A stretch of 64,000 nucleotides of DNA from an uncultured Prevotella sp. (GCA_947302435.1 CAMYVQ010000002.1:34555-98554); one strand, 5' to 3'; numbered from the stretch's first letter, positions 9,320 through 18,606 are shown. Translations and numbers: made by a program. The notes: a model not told the origin generated them from the letters alone.

Positions 9320-10303
9320 TCAGAATTTGCCAAGTATGCGGTCCATGGCCCAGTTGACAGGCGTTGCCGAAACGCTGGTACATTTGCACACGGCTAACCC
9401 CTGTAAATGCTCAATGACATTCTTGATAAGGGGATATTGCACGTAGGGAGGGTTCGGCACGCTGATGGTCTCTGTACCCTCGCTGGTATGCAGTTCTATA
9501 GGCGCATAGTCGAAAACCGAGAAACGCAGCGAACCGTGGTCGCCAATGAGCTGGATGCTGTCTTCGCGTGCGGAATCGTGGGCTACAAAGCACCATGACC
9601 CCGAACCGGGAAGCCCGTTCTCGAAGCGGAAGATGGCACTCACGGAGTCCTCGGCCTTATAGAGACCGCCACGGTTGGCACAGATGCCACGGGCTTCGAG
9701 GATGACACCGAACATCTCCTGAAGCAAGTCGAGCTGATGGGGGGCCAGATCGTAGAAATAGCCGCCACCGGCAATGTCGGGCTGCAGTCGCCAAGGGAGA
9801 TTCTCAGGATGGGCATAGTCGAGTTCGCGGGGCGGCACGGCAAAGCGCACCTGCACGTTGATAATTTTGCCGATAACACCTTGGCTGACAATATCCTTCA
9901 CACGTTGGAAATAGGGAAGATAGCGGCGATAGTAGGCCACGAAGCAAGGAACGCCCGTCTGCTCGCTGATACGGTTCACACGGGCACAGTCGTCGTAGCT
10001 GGCTGCAAGGGGCTTCTCTACATAGACAGGCTTGCCCGCTTTCATCGACATGATGGCAAAAGTGGCATGACTGGAGGGCGGCGTGGCTACATAGACGGCA
10101 TTCACCTCAGGATCGTCAATCAGTTTCTGGGCATCAGTGTACCACCGGGAAATGCCATGTCGCTCGGCGTAATGACGTGCTTTCTGCTCAGAACGGCTCA
10201 TCACAGCGACAATGCTCGAACCCTCCACTTCGTTAAAGGCGGGGCCGCTTTTCTTTTCGGTCACCTCGCCGCAGCCAATGAATCCCCATTTCAAGATTTT
10301 CAT
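9320..10303 (-). CDS. Gfo/Idh/MocA family NAD(P)-dependent oxidoreductase, 327 aa
   Basis: The start MKILKWGFIGCGEV at 10303 places the Rossmann motif GFIGCGEV right at the N-terminus. A longer reading from 10345 is unlikely because a promoter element (TACCTTTG, minus strand, 10348-10355) abuts it. The conserved EKP motif appears as VYVEKPLAAS, and the C-terminal domain contains YDLAPHQLDLL. Family members oxidise or reduce sugars, inositols or related alcohols; the substrate here cannot be told. It is the first gene of the run ending at DUF1232. Confidence 0.9.
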   Translation of the reverse strand: MKILKWGFIGCGEVTEKKSGPAFNEVEGSSIVAVMSRSEQKARHYAERHGISRWYTDAQKLIDDPEVNAVYVATPPSSHATFAIMSMKAGKPVYVEKPLAASYDDCARVNRISEQTGVPCFVAYYRRYLPYFQRVKDIVSQGVIGKIINVQVRFAVPPRELDYAHPENLPWRLQPDIAGGGYFYDLAPHQLDLLQEMFGVILEARGICANRGGLYKAEDSVSAIFRFENGLPGSGSWCFVAHDSAREDSIQLIGDHGSLRFSVFDYAPIELHTSEGTETISVPNPPYVQYPLIKNVIEHLQGLAVCKCTSVSATPVNWAMDRILGKF

Positions 10304-10360
10304 TCTTTGCCTTGTTTTTTGTGAAATGTCATATGCGAAAAACAATGCAAAGGTATAAAA

Positions 10361-10446
10361 GAGTTAGGAGTTAAGAGTTAGGAGTTAAAAGTTTTTCTTG
10401 ATGGTTAATTTTATTTAACTCCTAACTTCCAACTCCTGACTCCTGA
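10361..10446. repeat. AT-rich direct and inverted repeats of GGAGTTA
   Basis: Direct copies of GAGTTAGGAGTTAA occupy 10361-10390, and inverted copies (AACTCCTAACT and relatives) 10414-10446. A perfect 14-bp inverted pair lies at 10376-10389 and 10414-10427, separated by 24 bp, enough for a hairpin. It sits between the ligase stop and the oxidoreductase promoter. Similar low-complexity repeats occur at other places in this window. Confidence 0.75.
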
Positions 10447-10475
10447 TTTCCGGCTTCTATTTGTAGTGTTTGCTT

Positions 10476-12137
10476 TTATTTGTAGAGGTATCGCTTGATG
10501 CTCTTTTTGGGTGTTTTCTCAAATTCCTCCTCGTAGATTTCCATTTCGGAGATCTTCTCGTAGGCGGGAAGCATCTGGTTCATGGTGTTGCGATTCTGTT
10601 CCATGACATCCTCCAAGTCTTTCTTCGAGAAGTTCATGCTGCGTGCCTCGTCGAGGTCAGGATGCACAAGTGCCACGAGCTTGTTCTCGCGTTGCACCAC
10701 GATGCTCTCGACCACCATGGGCATGGAGTTGAGCTTGTCCTCGATTTCCTCAGGGTAGATGTTCTGGCCGTTGGCACCAAGCAGCATGTTCTTGCAACGC
10801 CCGTTGATGAACACGTTGCCGTCGCTGTCCATTGTGCCTAAGTCGCCCGTGTGGTACCAGCCGTCCTTGTCAATGGTGTGCTTGGTGGCTTCATCGTTCT
10901 TGTAGTAGCCCAGCATCACGTTCATACCACGGGCCAGAATCTCGCCGGGGGTGTTCTCGGGGTCGGTAGAGTCGATTCTCACCTCCATGTTCTTGGCTGC
11001 ACGTCCGCAGGAGCCTGGCACAAATTCACGCCAGTCGGCATAGCAGATGATGGGGGCGCACTCTGTAGCGCCATAGCCCACGGTATAGGGGAAGTTGATG
11101 CGGTGTAGGAACTGCTCCACTTCCTGGTTGACACCGGCACCGCCAATGATGACCTCGAAGAACTTGCCACCGAAGGCTTTCACCACCTCTTTGCAAATCA
11201 TCTCGCGTACTTTCTTCGAGATGACGGGCATGCCCAGCAACAGGCGCATACGGTTGTTCTGAATCTTGGGGAACACCTTCTTGCGGATAATCTTCTCGAT
11301 GACCAGAGGCACGGCAATGATGATGGCTGGCTTAATGTCGGCAAAGGCTTGGGCGATGATGGCCGGAGATGGGATGCGGTTCAGGTAGTAGACGTGGCAA
11401 CCTTTCAGGACCTCATAGATAAACTCGAAGGCCATGCCGTACATGTGGGCCATGGGCAGGATGCTGATGACATTCTCGCCCGGACCGACTTTGTTGCCCA
11501 TCACAGAGCATGCAAAATCGTAGTTGGACCACAGGGCGCGATAGGGAATCATGACACCTTTGGAGAAGCCCGTCGTACCGCTGGTGTAGTTGATGAGTGC
11601 CAGTTCGTCGGGGTTTTGCTCGTGATAGTAGCTGACGTGCTCCTTGCGGAAGTACTTGGGGAACTTCTTGCCGTAAAGCTCGTTCAGGTGTTCACGGGCG
11701 TATGTCAGCTTGTCGGTGCGGCTCACGATGAGCGAATAGTCGGTATTACTGATGACGCCCTCCAGATTGGGCATTTGCTGTGGGTCGATGATAGAGGCCA
11801 CATGGTCGCCCACGAAGAGGATGCGGGCATCGGAATGGTTCACGATGTTGTGAATCTGGTCGGCCATGAACTCATGCAGAATAGGCACTGCCACGCAACC
11901 GTATGTCAACGTGGCAAGGAAGGCAGCGGCCCATTGGCTGCTGTTGCGTCCGCAGAGTGCTATCTTGTCGCCCTTCTTTATACCGGAATTCTCAAAGAGA
12001 ATATGCAGCTTTTCTATTTTTCGGGCCACATCATGATATTGGAGCGTCTGGCCTTTATAGTCGGTCAGCGCGTCAGCATCCCAGTTCTTGATGATGCTTT
12101 TCTCGATGAGCTCGTTAAAGCTTGGTATTTTTTCCAT
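10476..12137 (-). CDS. AMP-binding long-chain fatty-acid-CoA ligase family protein, copy 2, 553 aa
   Basis: This is an ANL-superfamily adenylating enzyme: the P-loop-like A3 motif YTSGTTGFSKGVM (around residue 185), the acceptor motif VGYGATECAPI, and GWYHTGDLG with a following hinge. It most resembles bacterial FadD/FAA1-type ligases, which activate fatty acids with ATP and CoA. It lies 3 bp after a close paralogue and shares most motifs with it, so the pair arose by tandem duplication. The fatty-acid chain length it prefers is unknown. Confidence 0.9.
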   Translation of the reverse strand: MEKIPSFNELIEKSIIKNWDADALTDYKGQTLQYHDVARKIEKLHILFENSGIKKGDKIALCGRNSSQWAAAFLATLTYGCVAVPILHEFMADQIHNIVNHSDARILFVGDHVASIIDPQQMPNLEGVISNTDYSLIVSRTDKLTYAREHLNELYGKKFPKYFRKEHVSYYHEQNPDELALINYTSGTTGFSKGVMIPYRALWSNYDFACSVMGNKVGPGENVISILPMAHMYGMAFEFIYEVLKGCHVYYLNRIPSPAIIAQAFADIKPAIIIAVPLVIEKIIRKKVFPKIQNNRMRLLLGMPVISKKVREMICKEVVKAFGGKFFEVIIGGAGVNQEVEQFLHRINFPYTVGYGATECAPIICYADWREFVPGSCGRAAKNMEVRIDSTDPENTPGEILARGMNVMLGYYKNDEATKHTIDKDGWYHTGDLGTMDSDGNVFINGRCKNMLLGANGQNIYPEEIEDKLNSMPMVVESIVVQRENKLVALVHPDLDEARSMNFSKKDLEDVMEQNRNTMNQMLPAYEKISEMEIYEEEFEKTPKKSIKRYLYK

Positions 12138-12140
12138 AGT

Positions 12141-13796
12141 TTATGATTGGTAAAGGTATCTTTTGATGCTTTTCTTTGGTGTCTTGGCAAACTCTTCTTT
12201 GTGTAGTCTGATGGAGGTTAGCCGGCTGTAGGTGGGAAGCATCTGGTTGATGGCGTTGCGATTCTGTTCCATGATGCTCTCAAGCTCTTCTTGGCTGAAG
12301 TTCATCAGTTCGTCCTGATCGGGATAGACCAGTGCCACCAGTTTCTCGCCTTCCTGAATGACAACGCTCTCAGCGACCATCGGCATGGAGTTGAGTTTGT
12401 CCTCAATTTCCTCGGGGTAGATGTTCTGTCCGTTGGCACCGAGCAGCATGTTCTTGATTCGTCCGCGAATGAAGATGTTGCCGTCGGAATCCATTGTGCC
12501 CAAGTCGCCCGTGTGGTACCATCCTTCGTCGTCGAGGGCTTCGCGTGTGGCTTCCTCGTTTTTGTAGTAGCCCAGCATCACATTCGTGCCACGGGCCAGA
12601 ATCTCGCCCGGAATGTTGCGTGGGTCGCTGCTGGCAATACACACTTCCATGTTGTCGATGGCCTTGCCACACGATCCGCTCACGAACTCGTGCCAGTCGC
12701 GATAGCTGATCAGGGGAGAGCACTCGGTGGCTCCATAGCCCACAGTGATGGGGAAGCCGATGGACATGAGGAACTGCTCGACCTCCTTGGACAGGGGGGC
12801 GCCGCCAACAATCACCTCATAGGCTTTGCCACCGAAAGCGGCATAGACCTGTTCGCAAATTTTCTCCTTCACCTTGTTCGAGATGATGGGCATCGAGAGC
12901 AGCAGTTTCATGCGGTTGCTCTGAATGATGGGGAACACCTTCTTGCGGATGATCTTTTCGATGATGAGCGGCACGGAGATGACGATGGCCGGCTGTACGT
13001 CGGTGAAAGCCTTGGCAATGAGGGTAGGGGAGGGCAGACGGTTCAAGAAGAAAAGATGACTGCCGTTACAGAATCCGAAAAGGAATTCAATGGAAAGGCC
13101 ATACATGTGGGCCATGGGTAGGATGTCGAGTACAGGACTACCCGGCTTGACGACCTTGCCTAATCGGCGCAGGCAGAAATCCACATTGCCCCAAAGACCG
13201 CGATAAGGCAGCATGACACCCTTTGAAAATCCCGTGGTGCCACTGGTGTAGTTGATGAGTGCCATCTCGTGTGGGGTGTCCTCATGGAAGTTGATGTGCT
13301 CCTTGCGGAAAGCCCGGGGATACTTAATGCCGAACATATAATTAAGATGTTCGCGTGCGTAGGTGAGCTTTTCCGAGTATGAGACCATCAGCGAGAAGTC
13401 GGGGAGGTTGAAGATGCCTTCCAAATGGGGCATCGCTGTGGGGTCAATCTCCTTGGCAACATAGTCGCCGACGAAAAGAAGACGCGACTCCGAATGGTTC
13501 ACGATGTTGTGAATCTGTTCGGCGTTGAACTCATGGAGAATGGGTACTGCTACGGCACCGTAGGTCAGCGTGGCCAGAAAGGTGACGGCCCAGTGGGCTG
13601 AGTTGCGTCCACAGATGGCAATCTTGTCGCCTTTCTGAATACCGCAGTTTTCAAACATGATGTGCAGCTTCTCAATCTTGCGTGCCACATCGTGGTATTG
13701 AAGTGTCTGTCCTTGATAGTCGGTGAGCGCATCGGCATCCCAATTTTTAAGGATGGCAGTTTTTATGTATTGGTTGAAACTTGAACCGGTTTCCAT
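12141..13796 (-). CDS. AMP-binding long-chain fatty-acid-CoA ligase family protein, copy 1, 551 aa
   Basis: Same family and length as its downstream neighbour, with the A3 motif YTSGTTGFSKGVM, VGYGATECSPL and GWYHTGDLG. The start METGSSFNQYIK at 13796 was chosen because it aligns with the paralogue and because a good promoter (TTTG-N20-TACCTTTG, minus strand, 13820-13851) lies just upstream; a start at 13850 would be inside that promoter. Both copies are probably made from this one promoter. Confidence 0.9.
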   Translation of the reverse strand: METGSSFNQYIKTAILKNWDADALTDYQGQTLQYHDVARKIEKLHIMFENCGIQKGDKIAICGRNSAHWAVTFLATLTYGAVAVPILHEFNAEQIHNIVNHSESRLLFVGDYVAKEIDPTAMPHLEGIFNLPDFSLMVSYSEKLTYAREHLNYMFGIKYPRAFRKEHINFHEDTPHEMALINYTSGTTGFSKGVMLPYRGLWGNVDFCLRRLGKVVKPGSPVLDILPMAHMYGLSIEFLFGFCNGSHLFFLNRLPSPTLIAKAFTDVQPAIVISVPLIIEKIIRKKVFPIIQSNRMKLLLSMPIISNKVKEKICEQVYAAFGGKAYEVIVGGAPLSKEVEQFLMSIGFPITVGYGATECSPLISYRDWHEFVSGSCGKAIDNMEVCIASSDPRNIPGEILARGTNVMLGYYKNEEATREALDDEGWYHTGDLGTMDSDGNIFIRGRIKNMLLGANGQNIYPEEIEDKLNSMPMVAESVVIQEGEKLVALVYPDQDELMNFSQEELESIMEQNRNAINQMLPTYSRLTSIRLHKEEFAKTPKKSIKRYLYQS

Positions 13797-13819
13797 TGCA
13801 CAGAATACAAAAATTTGTG

Positions 13820-13851
13820 CAAAGGTAATTTGTTTTCTGCACATCCGCAAA
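13820..13851 (-). promoter_or_regulatory. Bacteroidales-type promoter for the acyl-CoA ligase pair
   Basis: On the minus strand TTTG (13848-13851) is followed after 20 nt by TACCTTTG (13820-13827), a full match to the -33/-7 consensus of the primary sigma factor in Bacteroidetes. Confidence 0.75.
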
Positions 13852-13937
13852 TTTTTTGTGCAGATTTTTTCGAGAAAAATAATATTCGTGTAAATTATGC
13901 CTATTTTGCGGTGTAACCGAACATAAAAAAGGATTTA

Positions 13938-13969
13938 TTTGTGAGAACAGAAAAAAAAACGTACTTTTG
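13938..13969 (+). promoter_or_regulatory. Bacteroidales-type promoter for the UDP-glucuronate decarboxylase gene
   Basis: TTTG at 13938-13941 and TACTTTTG at 13962-13969 are separated by 20 nt, 26 bp upstream of the ATG. A run of nine A residues lies between the two boxes. Confidence 0.75.
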
Positions 13970-13995
13970 CAGAACCAAAAATACATATTATTGAC

Positions 13996-14937
13996 ATGAA
14001 ACGTGTACTTGTTACCGGTGGAGCTGGGTTTATTGGCTCCCATCTTTGTGAGAGACTTGTGGCTGATGGAAACGATGTGATCTGTCTTGACAATTTTTAT
14101 AGCGGCTCGAAAGAGAATGTGTGGCACCTGATAGGAAAGCCCAATTTTGAGCTGGTGCGCCACGATGTCGTCAACCCTTATTGGGCGGAGGTCGATGAAA
14201 TCTATAACCTGGCTTGCCCGGCATCGCCTATTTATTATCAGCACGATCCGATACAGACCACGAAGACCTCAGTCTTCGGCGCATTCCACATGTTAGGTTT
14301 GGCCCGTCGTACGCATTGCAAGATCCTGCAGTCGTCGACCAGTGAGGTCTATGGCGACCCTAACGTGCATCCGCAGCCAGAGTCTTATTGGGGCAATGTG
14401 AACCCCATCGGCGAACGTTCTTGCTACGACGAGGGCAAGCGTTGCGCCGAGACCCTCTTCTTTGACTACCATCGTCTGCATGGTGTCCGCATCAAGGTCA
14501 TCCGTATCTTCAACACCTACGGTCCGCGTATGGCGGTGAGCGACGGCCGCGTGGTCTCGAACTTTGTGGTGCAGGCCCTGCGTGGTGAGGATATTACGAT
14601 TTATGGCGACGGACAGCAGACCCGTTCATTCCAATATGTCACCGACCTGATTGAGGGCATGCTGCGTGTCATGTCTACCGGCGACACTTTCACGGGGCCT
14701 GTCAATCTGGGCAATCCCGGTGAGTTCACGATGCTGGAACTGGCCGAGCTGGTGCTGAAAAAGATTGGTGGAAAGAGCAAGCTGGTGTTCAAGCCGCTGC
14801 CGAATGACGACCCGAAGATGCGCCGTCCCGACATTACGAAGGCAAAGACCGAACTGGGATGGGAGCCTAAAGTGAAACTTGACGAAGGTCTCGACCATAT
14901 CATCGAGTATTTCCGCGACAAGCTCGATATTCATTAA
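13996..14937 (+). CDS. uxs: UDP-glucuronate decarboxylase (UDP-xylose synthase), 313 aa
   Basis: This extended short-chain dehydrogenase converts UDP-glucuronate to UDP-xylose. It has the N-terminal NAD-binding motif [10 protein letters not shown], the family signature [12 protein letters not shown], and the catalytic YDEGK (Tyr-x3-Lys) preceded by NPIGERSC. Length matches bacterial UXS proteins, and the active-site block [14 protein letters not shown] is typical of UXS rather than of epimerases. UDP-xylose would feed surface polysaccharide synthesis. It is monocistronic, converging on hemW with 34 bp between stops and no strong terminator. Confidence 0.92.
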   Translation: MKRVLVTGGAGFIGSHLCERLVADGNDVICLDNFYSGSKENVWHLIGKPNFELVRHDVVNPYWAEVDEIYNLACPASPIYYQHDPIQTTKTSVFGAFHMLGLARRTHCKILQSSTSEVYGDPNVHPQPESYWGNVNPIGERSCYDEGKRCAETLFFDYHRLHGVRIKVIRIFNTYGPRMAVSDGRVVSNFVVQALRGEDITIYGDGQQTRSFQYVTDLIEGMLRVMSTGDTFTGPVNLGNPGEFTMLELAELVLKKIGGKSKLVFKPLPNDDPKMRRPDITKAKTELGWEPKVKLDEGLDHIIEYFRDKLDIH

Positions 14938-14971
14938 TTCGGTCGTCCTTGGTGCCGGTTTGGCATTTCGC

Positions 14972-16096
14972 TTATACTTTCATGAGTTCACTCATAATCA
15001 TATTGCTGACGAACAGGCCTTGACGGGTGAGTCGGAGTCGGTTTCCTGTAAGTTGTAACCGGTTGTCGGCTATGAACCGTTGGGCTTGTTGCAGGCAATA
15101 GGCCGCCTGCCCGTCGCTGAGTTGTGCCATGTTGAGCCCTTCGCAAGTGCGAAGAGCCGTCATGACGATGTCGTTATAGCGCGTGTCTTCATCAAGGATC
15201 TCCTGTTCAAAGGTGGGGATGTCCCTTTCTATTCCTTCAATATATTGGTTGATGTCGTCGACGTTCCAACGGCGGCAATCCTTGCCGTTATAGCTATGGG
15301 CGGCGGCTCCTAACCCGATGTAGGGAGTCTGGTTCCAGTAGCTGCTGTTATGGCGCGAGCGGAAGCCGGGCTTAGCGAAGTTGCTGATCTCATAGTGCTC
15401 ATAGCCGGATGAAGTCAGGCGGTCGATGAGGCTACTGTACATTTGCAGGCTCAGTTCTTCGTCAATCTCGCTCACGGTTCCGTCTTCCAGCCGTTGGTAG
15501 AGTGGGGTGCCCTCTTCGTACATGAGGGCGTAGGCAGACAGGTGTTCCGCGTTGAGATGCAGTGCCCGGTCTATATCCTCCTTCCATTCTTGAAAGGTCT
15601 CGTTTGGAAATCCGTACATCAGGTCGATGCTGATGTTCTGAATGCCAGCCTGGCGCAGCCGTTCCATGGCTAAAGGTACCTGCTCTGCCGTGTGCCGGCG
15701 GTGCAGAAAGCGCAGCCGCTCGTTGCTGAAAGTCTGTACACCCATGGAAACCCTGTTTACGGGGAGCTGCGACAGAGTCTCAGCAAACGGAACTGTAACG
15801 TCGTCGGGGTTGCATTCCATCGTCACCTCCTTGGCATGCTCCAGACCATATACCTTATTTATATATATGAATAGCTGTCGCAGTTGTCCCCCCGTGAGTT
15901 GGCTCGGCGTACCGCCACCTATGTAGACCGTTTCTATTCTCTCTCCTCTCTTCTCTCTCCTCTCTCCTCTAAACATCATCTCGTGACATACGGCATCGAC
16001 GTACCGTTGCCGCAACGCAAGTCCCGTTGTCGAGTAGAACCCGCAATAGATGCAACGGCTCTTGCAAAAAGGTATGTGAATATAAAGGCCTGCCAT
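14972..16096 (-). CDS. hemW: Radical SAM haem chaperone HemW
   Basis: The 374-residue protein opens with MAGLYIHIPFCKSRCIYC, giving the 4Fe-4S radical-SAM motif CxxxCxxC (Cys11, Cys15, Cys18). The HemW-specific HNxxYW motif is present as HNSSYW, which separates it from oxygen-independent coproporphyrinogen oxidase HemN. HemW binds haem and delivers it to respiratory enzymes. Residues 43-54 (RGERREKRGERI) are encoded by a purine-rich low-complexity stretch (about 15936-15971) that looks like an in-frame expansion beside the conserved YIGGGTPS. Confidence 0.92.
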   Translation of the reverse strand: MAGLYIHIPFCKSRCIYCGFYSTTGLALRQRYVDAVCHEMMFRGERREKRGERIETVYIGGGTPSQLTGGQLRQLFIYINKVYGLEHAKEVTMECNPDDVTVPFAETLSQLPVNRVSMGVQTFSNERLRFLHRRHTAEQVPLAMERLRQAGIQNISIDLMYGFPNETFQEWKEDIDRALHLNAEHLSAYALMYEEGTPLYQRLEDGTVSEIDEELSLQMYSSLIDRLTSSGYEHYEISNFAKPGFRSRHNSSYWNQTPYIGLGAAAHSYNGKDCRRWNVDDINQYIEGIERDIPTFEQEILDEDTRYNDIVMTALRTCEGLNMAQLSDGQAAYCLQQAQRFIADNRLQLTGNRLRLTRQGLFVSNMIMSELMKV

Positions 16097-16140
16097 TTCA
16101 GGTACAAAAATACAAAAAACTCATGAAATTGTCACTATGC

Positions 16141-16215
16141 CCTCTAAATTCCTAATTTTTTTTAATATTTGCAAGTAATCTTTGGCTGTTTGCTCAAAAA
16201 TGTCTAATTTAGAGG
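16141..16215. promoter_or_regulatory. 10-bp inverted repeat flanking the EF-G2 promoter region
   Basis: CCTCTAAATT at 16141-16150 is matched by its exact complement AATTTAGAGG at 16206-16215, 55 bp apart. Promoter-like TTTG/TAATCTTTG sequences lie between the arms. The arrangement could be a pair of operator half-sites; the regulator is unknown. Confidence 0.4.
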
Positions 16216-16275
16216 CCGCAAAATAAAAAAGCAAGTAATTAACCAATATTTTATAACTAAAACCTGTAAACTATT

Positions 16276-18435
16276 ATGAAAGTTTATCAGACAAACGAGA
16301 TTAAGAACATTGCGCTGCTTGGCAGTGCGGGTAGCGGCAAGACGACTCTTGCCGAAGCAATGGTCTACGAGGCTGGCATCATCAAGCGCCGCGGTACCGT
16401 AGAGGGTAAGAACACCATGAGCGACTACTTCCCTGTGGAACAGGAGTATGGCTATTCGGTGTTCTCAACTGTTTTTCATGTAGAGTGGAACAATAAGAAG
16501 CTGAACATCATCGACTGCCCGGGTAGCGACGACTTCGTGGGAGGTGCCATCACCGCCCTGAACGTCACCGATCAGGCTGTTATCCTTGTGAACGGACAGT
16601 ACGGCCCCGAAGTGGGTACGATGAATGCTTTCCGCAACACGGAGAAACTGAAGAAGCCCGTTATCTTCCTCGTTAACCAACTGGACCGTGACAACTGTGA
16701 CTTCGACCAGATTCTGTCCCAGTTGCGTGAGGTCTATGGCCCCAACTGCGTTCCTGTGCAGTATCCTGTGGCTACGGGTGCCGGCTTCAACAGCGTTATC
16801 GACGTGCTGCTGATGAAGAAGTACTCTTGGAAGCCCGAGGGTGGCGCTCCCATCATCGAGGATATTCCTGCCGACCAGATGGACAAGGCAATGGAGATGA
16901 AGGCCGCTCTGGTGGAGGCTGCTGCCGCCGGCGACGATTCGCTGATGGAGAAGTTCTTCGAGAGCGAGGATCTGTCAGAGGACGAGATGCGTGAGGGCAT
17001 CCGCAAGGGTCTTGTCACTCGTAGCATCTTCCCTGTGTTCTGCGTATGCTCTGGTAAGGATATGGGCGTTCGTCGTCTGATGGAGTTCTTGGGCAACGTG
17101 GTGCCTTTCGTCAGCGAGATGCCTGTGGTCAAGAATGCTGCCGGCAACGATGTTCCCGTCGATTCGTCGGCTCCCACATCGCTCTACTTCTTCAAGACGG
17201 GTGTGGAACCCCACATCGGTGAAGTGTCATACTTCAAGGTGATGAGCGGAACGGTGAAGAGCGGCGACGACCTCACCAATGCCGACCGTGGCTCGAAGGA
17301 GCGCATCGGTACTTTGTATGCCTGTGCAGGCGCCAACCGTATTCAGGTCGATCAGCTGATGGCCGGCGACATCGGTTGCACCGTGAAACTGAAGGATGTG
17401 AAGACGGGCAACACGCTCAATGGCAAGGATGTGGACTGGAAGTTTGACTTCATCAAATATCCTAACTCCAAGTTCTCACGTGCCATCAAGGCTGTCAATG
17501 AGTCCGACACCGAGAAGATGATGGCTGCCTTGCAGAAGATGCGTCAGGAAGACCCCACATGGGTGGTCGAGCAGTCGAAGGAGCTTCGCCAGATCATCGT
17601 TCATGGTCAGGGTGAGTTCCACCTGCGCACACTGAAATGGCGTATGGAGAACAACGAGAAGATTCAGGTTGAGTACCTGGAGCCGAAGATTCCTTATCGT
17701 GAAACCATCTCCAAGATGGCCCGTGCCGACTATCGTCACAAGAAACAGTCGGGTGGTAGTGGACAGTTCGGTGAGGTACACCTCATCATTGAGCCATACG
17801 TTGACGGCATGGAAGACCCCGTGAGCTTCACTATCAACGGCCAGGAGTTCAAGATGAATATCAAGGGCAAGGAAGAAGTCGATCTGGAGTGGGGCGGCAA
17901 GCTTGTCTTCATCAACAGCGTTGTTGGTGGTGCCATCGATCTGCGCTTCATGCCTGCTATCCTGAAGGGTATCATGCAGCGTATGGAACAGGGTCCGCTC
18001 ACCGGTTCGTATGCCCGCGACGTGCGTGTCATCGTCTACGATGGCAAGATGCACCCCGTTGACTCGAACGAACTTTCGTTCATGCTCGCTGCCCGCAACG
18101 CCTTCTCGGCTGCCTTTCGCGAGGCCGGTCCAAAGGTGCTCGAACCTATCTACGATCTCGAAGTGCTGGTTCCCGCCGACTACATGGGCGATGTGATGAG
18201 TGACCTGCAGGGTCGTCGTGCCATCATCATGGGCATGGACTCTGAGGCAGGCTATCAGAAGCTTTCTGCCAAGATTCCTCTCAAGGAGCTGTCGAGCTAC
18301 TCAATCGCACTGAGCTCTATCACTGGCGGTCGTGCTTCGTTCTCCACGAAGTTCGCTTCCTACGAGCTCGTTCCGAACGACATCCAGCAGCAGCTCATCA
18401 AGGAGCACGAGGCCGAGATGAAGGAAGAAGATTAA
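16276..18435 (+). CDS. fusA2: Elongation factor G paralogue (EF-G2 type) with altered GTPase motifs
   Basis: The 719-residue protein has full EF-G architecture, with the domain IV/V region at the C-terminus, but its GTPase motifs depart from canonical EF-G. The P-loop is GSAGSGKTT rather than AHIDAGKTT, switch I reads EQEYGYSV where EF-G has ERGITI, and G3 is DCPGSDDF, so the catalytic His of DTPGH is Ser. G4 is NQLD instead of NKMD. In Bacteroides thetaiotaomicron a paralogue of this kind (EF-G2) supports slow translation without GTP hydrolysis and is needed in the gut under carbon limitation; the same role here is inference. It is monocistronic, with a strong terminator. Confidence 0.88.
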   Translation: MKVYQTNEIKNIALLGSAGSGKTTLAEAMVYEAGIIKRRGTVEGKNTMSDYFPVEQEYGYSVFSTVFHVEWNNKKLNIIDCPGSDDFVGGAITALNVTDQAVILVNGQYGPEVGTMNAFRNTEKLKKPVIFLVNQLDRDNCDFDQILSQLREVYGPNCVPVQYPVATGAGFNSVIDVLLMKKYSWKPEGGAPIIEDIPADQMDKAMEMKAALVEAAAAGDDSLMEKFFESEDLSEDEMREGIRKGLVTRSIFPVFCVCSGKDMGVRRLMEFLGNVVPFVSEMPVVKNAAGNDVPVDSSAPTSLYFFKTGVEPHIGEVSYFKVMSGTVKSGDDLTNADRGSKERIGTLYACAGANRIQVDQLMAGDIGCTVKLKDVKTGNTLNGKDVDWKFDFIKYPNSKFSRAIKAVNESDTEKMMAALQKMRQEDPTWVVEQSKELRQIIVHGQGEFHLRTLKWRMENNEKIQVEYLEPKIPYRETISKMARADYRHKKQSGGSGQFGEVHLIIEPYVDGMEDPVSFTINGQEFKMNIKGKEEVDLEWGGKLVFINSVVGGAIDLRFMPAILKGIMQRMEQGPLTGSYARDVRVIVYDGKMHPVDSNELSFMLAARNAFSAAFREAGPKVLEPIYDLEVLVPADYMGDVMSDLQGRRAIIMGMDSEAGYQKLSAKIPLKELSSYSIALSSITGGRASFSTKFASYELVPNDIQQQLIKEHEAEMKEED

Positions 18436-18460
18436 TCTCCTTTATAAATTTCAATCAAAA

Positions 18461-18494
18461 AGCGGTTTGCATTCATCTTGCAAACCGCTTTTTT
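18461..18494 (+). terminator. Intrinsic terminator after EF-G2
   Basis: AGCGGTTTGC (18461-18470) pairs perfectly with GCAAACCGCT (18480-18489) across a 9-nt loop, followed by a T run. Confidence 0.9.
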
Positions 18495-18606
18495 ATGTGA
18501 TACTGTCAAAAACAAATATTTTGCTTTCCAAATAATTGGAAATTGATAAATAAAATGTAATTTTGCAGTCTGATACAAAAACCAAACGTGACAATCTATC
18601 TGTTTT

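Noticed and set aside
18494-18606. Riboswitch before the TonB receptor
   Set aside because: Only about 110 bp with ordinary promoter boxes; no cobalamin- or other riboswitch-like conserved core is seen.
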